From DATGMP01 sp035293565 (GTDB lineage Bacteria; Pseudomonadota; Alphaproteobacteria; BOG-932; Roseiterribacteraceae): a stretch of 10,906 nucleotides of DNA. Under the pieces are notes generated by a model. The model made no database searches. It saw only the letters and a list, made by a program, of their open reading frames with translations, and had not been told where the DNA came from. Every line of letters starts with the position of its first letter. The stretch's first letter is position 1. A program made the position numbers and the translations under genes. Below, in pieces: positions 6,407-10,906 of the stretch. The stretch spans positions 1 to 10,906 of the forward strand of contig DATGMP010000114.1 of the NCBI GenBank assembly GCA_035293565.1, given 5' to 3'.

Positions 6407-7471
6407 GTGAGCAAGCTCAAATTCTCGTCCTTCCATCTGTTCCACCAGCATGCCGGATGGAGCGAGCGGGAGGTGTTCGCCTACAATGTCGCGCTGATCG
6501 AATATCTCGAGGAGATGGGCTTCGACGGCGTCTGGGTCGCAGAGCATCATTTCCGCGATTACGGCCTTTGCAACAACATCCCGGCGCTGCTTTCGTTCAT
6601 GGCGGCGCGAACGAGCAAGCTCAGGCTCGGCACCGGCGTGATCGTGCTGCCGCTGCACAATCCGGTGCTCGTTGCGGAAGAGATCGCGCAGCTGGACCTG
6701 CTGTCGGATGGCCGGGTCGATTTCGGCATCGGCCGCGGCTATCAGGCCGGCGAGTTCGGCAAATTCGGTGTCGACATCAGCGAGGCGCGCGACCGGTTCG
6801 ACGAGGCGGTCGATCTGATCCTGAAGCTGTGGCGCGACGACGTCGTGAATTTCGACGGCAAATTTTATCAGTGTCACGACGCCAGCCTGAAACCGAAACC
6901 GGTTCAGCGCCCGCGTCCGCCGACCTATGTCGCCGCGATCAGCCCGGACACGGTGAAGCGCGTGGCCGTTCGCGGCCTGCCCATCTTGGGCGACCCTGTC
7001 GCGACCTTCCGCAATCTCGGCCGCGCGGCCGAGACCTGGCGCACGGAGATGGATGCGAACGGATTCTCGAAGGACGGCATCGATCTGTGCTGCATGCGGA
7101 CGGTCTATGTCGCCGAGACGAACGAGAAGGCGCGCGCCGATCTCCACGATTTCGAATCGAAATTCGACCGCAGCCGAATCGTCAACGCGCAGAACGCACC
7201 GATCGACCCGAAGACCGGCCAGATCGCAAAAGGTTACGAATTCTGGGAGAACCGCTATCTCAAGGGCGGCACGCTCACGGATGATTTCCGCTGGGACCAG
7301 CTTGAGGTGATCGGCGATCCCGCGCGGGTGGTAAGCCAGATCCAGACCCTGCAAGAGCTCGGCTACACCAATATCATGTGCGATTTCGGCAGCACCCGCC
7401 CGATGCCGCTCTCCGACATGAGGAAGATCATCAAGCTCTTCGCCGAAGAGGTTATGCCGGCGTTCCGGTAG
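6407..7471 (+). CDS. LLM-class flavin-dependent monooxygenase (copy 2)
   Basis: A second luciferase-like flavin oxygenase of 354 aa. Motifs: GVWVAEHHF (residues 41-49), LGTGVIVLPLHNPVLVAEE (74-92), LLSDGRVDFGIGRGYQAGEF (98-117), and a late IGDPARVVSQIQTL segment typical of the family. It is clearly divergent from the copy at 1890 (different N-terminus and central region), so this is not a recent duplication and the two probably catalyse different steps or form a heteromer, as luciferase alpha and beta do. The GTG start is supported by AAGGAG at 6394-6399. It directly follows the CoA ligase. It is the last gene before the GIY-YIG insertion. No flavin reductase is encoded in the window. Confidence 0.88.
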   Translation: MSKLKFSSFHLFHQHAGWSEREVFAYNVALIEYLEEMGFDGVWVAEHHFRDYGLCNNIPALLSFMAARTSKLRLGTGVIVLPLHNPVLVAEEIAQLDLLSDGRVDFGIGRGYQAGEFGKFGVDISEARDRFDEAVDLILKLWRDDVVNFDGKFYQCHDASLKPKPVQRPRPPTYVAAISPDTVKRVAVRGLPILGDPVATFRNLGRAAETWRTEMDANGFSKDGIDLCCMRTVYVAETNEKARADLHDFESKFDRSRIVNAQNAPIDPKTGQIAKGYEFWENRYLKGGTLTDDFRWDQLEVIGDPARVVSQIQTLQELGYTNIMCDFGSTRPMPLSDMRKIIKLFAEEVMPAFR

Positions 7472-7510
7472 GCGTATCATGAACCGTCTGGCCGCCGCTA
7501 CTTCCCCCCT

Positions 7511-7545
7511 GGTTCGTCATGCCCGAGCTTGACCCGGCCATGACG
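7511..7545. repeat. Palindromic repeat, left copy flanking the GIY-YIG gene
   Basis: CGTCATG (7515-7521) and CATGACG (7539-7545) are perfect inverted arms around a CCCGAGCTTGACCCGG-type centre that can partly pair further. The motif CGTCATGCCCGAGCT (7515-7529) recurs inverted at 7910-7924. It resembles the abundant alphaproteobacterial intergenic palindrome of the form CGTCATxCCxGGCTTGACCxGG (from memory). It sits between the converging ends of the LLM gene (7471) and the GIY-YIG gene (7573), where it could also end transcription from both sides. Confidence 0.7.
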
Positions 7546-7572
7546 ATCGCGAAATGTGGAGGGCCGGGGCCT

Positions 7573-7899
7573 TCAAACCAGCCGCTCGTACAGATCCTCC
7601 CAATTAGGATTGTCCGCAAGGATAAGCTTTACTTTCCAAGCACGCGGCCAATGTTTCAGGTTCTTTTCCCTTTGGATCGCGGTCCTGATGTCATCGTGCT
7701 GCTCGGCATAGACCAGCCGCTTCAGCCCATACCGCGTCGTGAATCCTTCGACGACTCCGTCATGATGCTCCCACGAACGACGCGCAAGATTGCTGGTCAC
7801 GCCGACATAGAGCGTGCCGTTTGGCCGGTTCGTTACGATGTAGACCCATCCACCCCGCATCGCGAATTCATCGCATCGCGGCGCGGCCTCGGCAACCAT
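7573..7899 (-). CDS. Small GIY-YIG domain endonuclease-like protein
   Basis: A 108-aa protein that is almost entirely one GIY-YIG fold. The hallmark pair is VYIVTNRPNGTLYVG (residues 19-33; VYI for GIY, YVG for YIG), followed by R40/R41 (LARRSWEH) and the catalytic-type Glu78 in QREKNLKHW. It belongs to the stand-alone short GIY-YIG group (UPF0213/YhbQ-like), common in Alphaproteobacteria, whose cellular role is unclear. The ATG at 7899 is the longest start; ATG at 7860 (MRGGWVYIV) is an equally good alternative because homology begins there. There is no DNA-binding domain beyond the fold. It reads against the catabolic operon and is bracketed by inverted repeats, so it is probably unrelated to the pathway. 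Confidence 0.85.
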   Translation of the reverse strand: MVAEAAPRCDEFAMRGGWVYIVTNRPNGTLYVGVTSNLARRSWEHHDGVVEGFTTRYGLKRLVYAEQHDDIRTAIQREKNLKHWPRAWKVKLILADNPNWEDLYERLV

Positions 7900-7928
7900 G
7901 ACGTCGACGAGCTCGGGGATGACGAATC
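7897..7928. repeat. Palindromic repeat, right copy flanking the GIY-YIG gene
   Basis: AGCTCGGGGATGACG (7910-7924) is the inverted partner of 7515-7529 with one mismatch in 15; extending the pair to 21 bases gives 18 matches. It overlaps the longest start codon of the GIY-YIG gene and ends 24 bases before the thiolase-like start. Its own palindrome is incomplete compared with the left copy. Confidence 0.55.
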
Positions 7929-7952
7929 ATGGACTGAGGGGGTGGTGCCGCA

Positions 7953-9119
7953 GTGACGCAGCGCCTTTCGATGCGCGCCGCGATCGTCGGCGTCGGCTAC
8001 ACGGATTTCAGCCGCGATTCGAAACGCACCGTGCTGCAGCTTGCGATGCAGGCCATCGATGCGGCGCTGGCGGATGCGGGTCTCGCGCGGCGCGACGTCG
8101 ACGGGCTGCTTTCCTACAGTCTTGGTGATTCCGTACCGGTGACGACCGTCGCGCGTGCGCTGGGCCTCGACGAATATGGCTGGAACAACGATTTCGCCGG
8201 CGGCGGCAGCCAGTGCGCTTCGATTCTGGGCGATGCGGCGATGGCGATGGCTGCCGGGCTCGCGCACACGGTTGTGATCTACCGCGCGCTCAACGGCCGC
8301 ACCGGCAAGCGGATGGGGCGGATCGCGCTCGGCGCCGGCGATGATGGCGAAGAGCAGTTCCTGGCGCCCTACGGCTTTCGCGGGCCGGTCAATCTGTTCG
8401 CGCTCGCCGCCCAGCGCTGGCTTCACGACCGCGGCATCGGCGGACCCGACATGGCGGAGCTCGTGGTTCGCCAACGCGCCAAGGCCGCCGGGAACCCGAA
8501 GGCGCTGCTGCGCGAGCCGATCTCGGTCGCCGACTACTTGGCCTCGCCGATGATCGCGAGCCCGCTGCGGCGGCTCGATTGCTGCTTGGAGACCGACGGC
8601 GCTTGCGCACTGGTCGTGACTTCGCCCGAGCGGGCGCGCCAAATCGCGAAGCGGCCGGTCTTCATCCGCGCCGCCGTGCGCGCCGGCGGCGCCGGAGCCG
8701 GGGCGATGGACAAGGCGGGAGACCATCCGACCCGGATCTTCTCGCATTATGTGGCGCCGCGCATCTTCGAAGCGGCCGGCATGAAGCCTGCCGATATCGA
8801 CCTTTTGCAGCTCTATGACGGCTATTCGTTCCTGCTGCCGGCCCAGCTCGAGGATTTCGGCTATTGCGCGCCGGGGGAGGTCCGCGAGATGATCCGTAGC
8901 GACCGGCTGGACATCGATGGAGACCTGCCGACCAACGTCAATGGCGGCCTTCTGTCCGAAGGCTATGTCCATGGGCTGAACAACGTGGTGGAGGCGGTGG
9001 AGCAATTGCAGGGGAAATGCGGCGAGCGGCAGGTCGCGGGCGCCACAACCGCGCTCTGCACCGGCTTCGGCGGCAGCTTCGGTTCGGCCGTGATCCTGAT
9101 GCTGGACGGCGCGGCATGA
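7953..9119 (+). CDS. Thiolase-fold protein (lipid-transfer/SCP-X thiolase-like)
   Basis: A 388-aa thiolase-superfamily protein of the lipid-transfer group, which acts on CoA thioesters, often with a DUF35 partner. It starts MRAAIVGVGYTDFSR, has GGGSQCASILGDAAMAMAAG (residues 83-102), QLYDGYSFLLPAQLEDFGYC, then PTNVNGGLLSEGYVHGLNNVVEA (the thiolase His region), and a late ALCTGFGG. By eye the nucleophile position falls on Gly85/Ser86, with Cys88 three residues late, so classical thiolysis is doubtful; a retro-aldolase role as in Ltp2-type enzymes is possible. The start is GTG 7953, with GAGGGGG about ten bases upstream; ATG 7971 is an alternative. Its stop overlaps the next start as ATGA (9116-9119). 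The DUF35 gene two positions downstream supports a complex. Confidence 0.88.
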   Translation: MTQRLSMRAAIVGVGYTDFSRDSKRTVLQLAMQAIDAALADAGLARRDVDGLLSYSLGDSVPVTTVARALGLDEYGWNNDFAGGGSQCASILGDAAMAMAAGLAHTVVIYRALNGRTGKRMGRIALGAGDDGEEQFLAPYGFRGPVNLFALAAQRWLHDRGIGGPDMAELVVRQRAKAAGNPKALLREPISVADYLASPMIASPLRRLDCCLETDGACALVVTSPERARQIAKRPVFIRAAVRAGGAGAGAMDKAGDHPTRIFSHYVAPRIFEAAGMKPADIDLLQLYDGYSFLLPAQLEDFGYCAPGEVREMIRSDRLDIDGDLPTNVNGGLLSEGYVHGLNNVVEAVEQLQGKCGERQVAGATTALCTGFGGSFGSAVILMLDGAA

Positions 9120-10048
9120 CGGACGGCCCGCCGGAACCGCATAATTGGCACCGCTGGGGCCCGGAGGATGAGCTGGGCGCGCTCAATCTGCTGACGGGCG
9201 CGGTGGTGCGGAGCGCCCTCGCGTCGGTGCGGCAGGGGCGGATCCTGAGCCTCAGCCTGCCGATCAAGGGCTCGACCTCCAGCAGCGCGCCCAGCACCGT
9301 GCCGCATCTCAAAGGCCGGCCGCTGCCGCAGCATTTCATGTCGGTCGACGGCGCGGACTATGAGGCCGGCGTGAAGCTGCCCGCCGGCGGGCGCGGCATC
9401 GCCGACGACGCGCTGCTGCTCTCGCCGCACGGCACCACGACGCATATGGACGCGCTCTGCCATATGTGGACAGGGAAGCAAATCTATAACGGCCATCCGT
9501 CCTCGCGCATCCGATCCTACGGCGCCACGCGCTGCGGCATGGAGAAGGTCGACGGCATGGTGACGCGCGGCGTGCTGTTCGATATCGCCGCCTATCGCGG
9601 CATGGACGTGATGGATCCGACGGACCGGATCAGCGCGCTCGACCTCGAAGCGATGTCGGAGGCGATGGGCGTCACGGTCGGGCAGGGCGACGCGGTCGTC
9701 ATCCGCACCGGCTGGCCGACGGTCTATGCGCATGACCCGCAGCGCTATTGGGCTGGCGAGCCGGGCCTATCGTCGGATGCCGCGAAGTGGCTCGCGGCGC
9801 GGGACGTATCGCTTGTCGCTTCCGACAATTCCGCGATCTCGGGTCTGAACAAGGAAGGCCTCGCGGACGAGACGGTGGAGGACGACATCCACATGATCTT
9901 CCTGTGGCGGCACGGCATCTATCTGATGGAGATGCTGTGGCTGGAGGAGCTGGCGAAGGCGGCGCAGCCCACTTTCCTCCTCATGGTAGCGCCGTTGAAA
10001 ATCGTCGGCGGCACCGGCAGCCCGGTCAATCCCCTGGCGGTGCTATGA
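9116..10048 (+). CDS. Cyclase-family metal-dependent hydrolase
   Basis: A 310-aa protein of the cyclase family (kynurenine formamidase-like fold, Pfam Cyclase), whose members hydrolyse amides, lactones or cyclic ketones with a divalent metal. The family opening NWHRWGPEDELGALNLLT (residues 10-27) is typical. The metal motif reads HGTTTHMDALCH (105-116): H110, D112 and H116 fit HxGTHxDxxxH, but the first His is shifted to H105, with Gly at its normal place. Near the C-terminus, HMIFLWRHGIYLMEMLWLEEL and LKIVGGTGSPVNPLAVL are characteristic. The start ATG 9116 overlaps the thiolase-like stop; a longer upstream frame is Arg-rich shadow. In this operon it is the best candidate for a ring- or lactone-opening step; the substrate is unknown. 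Confidence 0.88.
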   Translation: MTDGPPEPHNWHRWGPEDELGALNLLTGAVVRSALASVRQGRILSLSLPIKGSTSSSAPSTVPHLKGRPLPQHFMSVDGADYEAGVKLPAGGRGIADDALLLSPHGTTTHMDALCHMWTGKQIYNGHPSSRIRSYGATRCGMEKVDGMVTRGVLFDIAAYRGMDVMDPTDRISALDLEAMSEAMGVTVGQGDAVVIRTGWPTVYAHDPQRYWAGEPGLSSDAAKWLAARDVSLVASDNSAISGLNKEGLADETVEDDIHMIFLWRHGIYLMEMLWLEELAKAAQPTFLLMVAPLKIVGGTGSPVNPLAVL

Positions 10049-10461
10049 GCACGCCCACGATCCCGATCACGCCGCTCACGCAGCCTTATTGGGAGGCGGC
10101 CGCGCGGGGCGTGCTCGCGATCCAGCGCTGCCGGTCCTGCCGCCGTTGGATTCATTTCCCGGAGCCGTCATGTCCCAATTGCGGCTCGGCCGATCTCGAT
10201 TTCGAACCGGTGTCGGGCAAGGGCAAGGTCGAAACCTTCTCCGTCATCCATAAGAGCTTCGTCGAGTCCTTCGCGGATCGCGTGCCCTATGTCATCGCCT
10301 GGATCGCGCTCGAAGAGCAGCCGGGCTTGCGCGCCTTCGGCAACGTCGCGGGCTGCGCGCCGGACGAAGTCGCGATCGGCATGCCGGTCGAAGTCTTTTT
10401 CGAAACGCGCGACGGCGCCGCGATGCCGAATTTCAGAAAAGCCGATCAGGGGAGAGGATGA
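10045..10461 (+). CDS. DUF35 Zn-ribbon/OB-fold protein, thiolase partner
   Basis: A 138-aa protein with an N-terminal helix (TQPYWEAAARGVLAIQRC), a rubredoxin-like zinc ribbon of four Cys (C29, C32, C43, C46 in CRSC and CPNC), and a C-terminal OB fold (GKGKVETFSVIHKSF, then VPYVIAWIALEE and GMPVEVFFE). DUF35 proteins bind acyl-CoA and pair with thiolase-like enzymes, as in ChsH2-DUF35 with Ltp2 in steroid side-chain cleavage. ATG 10045 overlaps the cyclase stop (ATGA, 10045-10048), and its own stop overlaps the next gene (10458-10461). It should form a complex with the thiolase-like protein at 7953, although the cyclase gene lies between them. Confidence 0.92.
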   Translation: MSTPTIPITPLTQPYWEAAARGVLAIQRCRSCRRWIHFPEPSCPNCGSADLDFEPVSGKGKVETFSVIHKSFVESFADRVPYVIAWIALEEQPGLRAFGNVAGCAPDEVAIGMPVEVFFETRDGAAMPNFRKADQGRG

Positions 10462-10906
10462 GCTACCGGTCGCCCTACGACAATTACGGTCATGCGATGC
10501 TGACGGCGAACGCGCTGCGGACGCCGCAGAAGGCGGCGCTCGTCTATCGCGGTCGCTCTTATACGTTCGACGCACTCAATCGATCGGTGAACAAGCTCGC
10601 CAACGCGCTCGCCGCGGCCGGCGTCAAGCCGGGGCAGCGCGTCGGATCGCTGCTGTCGGAGGCAATCTCGATCGCGCGGCTCTATCCGGCGGAGGCCAAG
10701 CTGGGCGCGGTGATCGCGGCCTATAATCCCTATTGGGATGAGGAGCAGGTCGTCCGCACGACGGAGCTTTCCAAGCTCGACGCGTTCGTCTTCGACCGCG
10801 CCAATGCCGCGACGATCGCGAAGGTTCGCGCGCGGCTGCCCGGCATCAAGCTGTGGCTTTCGATCGGCGGCCCGCAGGAAGGCGCGGTCGATCTCGATCA
10901 GCTTGT
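10458..10906 (+). CDS. Acyl-CoA ligase (ANL), N-terminal part, cut by the window edge
   Basis: 149 codons are visible, ending at the edge without a stop. The sequence (NYGHAMLTANALRTPQKAAL, YRGRSYTFDALNRSVNKLAN, then AAGVKPGQRVGSLLSEA and AYNPYWDEEQV) follows the N-terminal domain of adenylate-forming acyl-CoA synthetases. The P-loop and catalytic motifs lie beyond the window. ATG 10458 overlaps the DUF35 stop as ATGA and is preceded by GGGGAGAGG. It is a different sequence from the ligase at 4762, so the operon encodes at least two ligases plus the degenerate PaaK-like protein. Confidence 0.85.
   Translation, partial: MSYRSPYDNYGHAMLTANALRTPQKAALVYRGRSYTFDALNRSVNKLANALAAAGVKPGQRVGSLLSEAISIARLYPAEAKLGAVIAAYNPYWDEEQVVRTTELSKLDAFVFDRANAATIAKVRARLPGIKLWLSIGGPQEGAVDLDQL

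Larger units (their letters stand above)
7511..7928 (-). mobile_element. Candidate GIY-YIG/inverted-repeat unit inserted in the operon
   Basis: A small minus-strand GIY-YIG gene is bracketed by 21-base inverted copies, 7511-7531 and 7908-7928, which match at 18 positions. The unit lies in the only large gap (481 bases) of an otherwise tightly overlapping plus-strand operon and reads against it. Its coding DNA looks visibly less GC-rich than the neighbours. The arrangement recalls REP-type palindromes with a domesticated nuclease, but I see no target-site duplication and movement is inference. Confidence 0.4.

Noticed and set aside
6323..7480. A 385-codon minus-strand frame opposite the second LLM gene
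   Set aside because: The plus strand encodes a clear luciferase-like monooxygenase with a strong ribosome binding site; the antisense product shows no motif.
7519..7956. A plus-strand 145-codon frame between the LLM and thiolase-like genes
   Set aside because: It is the complement of the GIY-YIG gene, begins inside a palindromic repeat, and shows no domain.

Overview
The window is GC-rich, densely coded DNA that looks alphaproteobacterial. The best single clue is a direct-repeat LexA box of the GTTC-N7-GTTC type used in Alphaproteobacteria, just upstream of the minus-strand gene at the left edge. The high-GC codon use and tightly overlapping catabolic operon fit. I cannot name a genus.

Layout. 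Positions 1-300 hold the N-terminal part of an unrecognised minus-strand gene with a probable SOS promoter (311-335). The divergent intergenic region (301-516) is largely made of repeats: a 28-bp-arm stem-loop built of CGCCAAG units, a small perfect hairpin, and an ATCTGTG tandem. An Old Yellow Enzyme-family flavin reductase follows (517-1656). An imperfect palindromic repeat (1668-1800) separates it from a long plus-strand operon. In front of the operon lies a 16-bp palindromic operator candidate (1840-1855).

The operon encodes LLM-class flavin monooxygenase 1 (1890-2966), a degenerate PaaK-like ANL protein without an ATP-binding loop (2963-4054), an SDR dehydrogenase (4051-4752), a complete acyl-CoA ligase (4762-6393) and LLM-class monooxygenase 2 (6407-7471). 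A minus-strand GIY-YIG gene bracketed by inverted repeat copies interrupts it (7511-7928). The operon then resumes with a thiolase-fold protein (7953-9119), a cyclase-family metal hydrolase (9116-10048), a DUF35 Zn-ribbon/OB-fold protein (10045-10461) and the start of another acyl-CoA ligase (10458 to the edge). Most junctions are 4-bp ATGA/GTGA overlaps, so translation is probably coupled.

Read together, the genes look like a CoA-dependent breakdown pathway for a cyclic, perhaps terpenoid- or steroid-like, carboxylic acid. Ligases would load CoA, flavin monooxygenases would oxygenate, the SDR would oxidise an alcohol, the cyclase-family hydrolase would open a ring or lactone, and the thiolase-like/DUF35 pair would cleave a C-C bond, possibly by retro-aldol chemistry. 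The OYE could reduce an enone. The substrate cannot be read from sequence, and the pathway order is inference.

The most interesting points are the GIY-YIG/inverted-repeat unit lodged in the operon, the P-loop-less PaaK-like protein, the thiolase-like/DUF35 pair, the KstR2-like operator, and the SOS-type promoter on an unknown gene.
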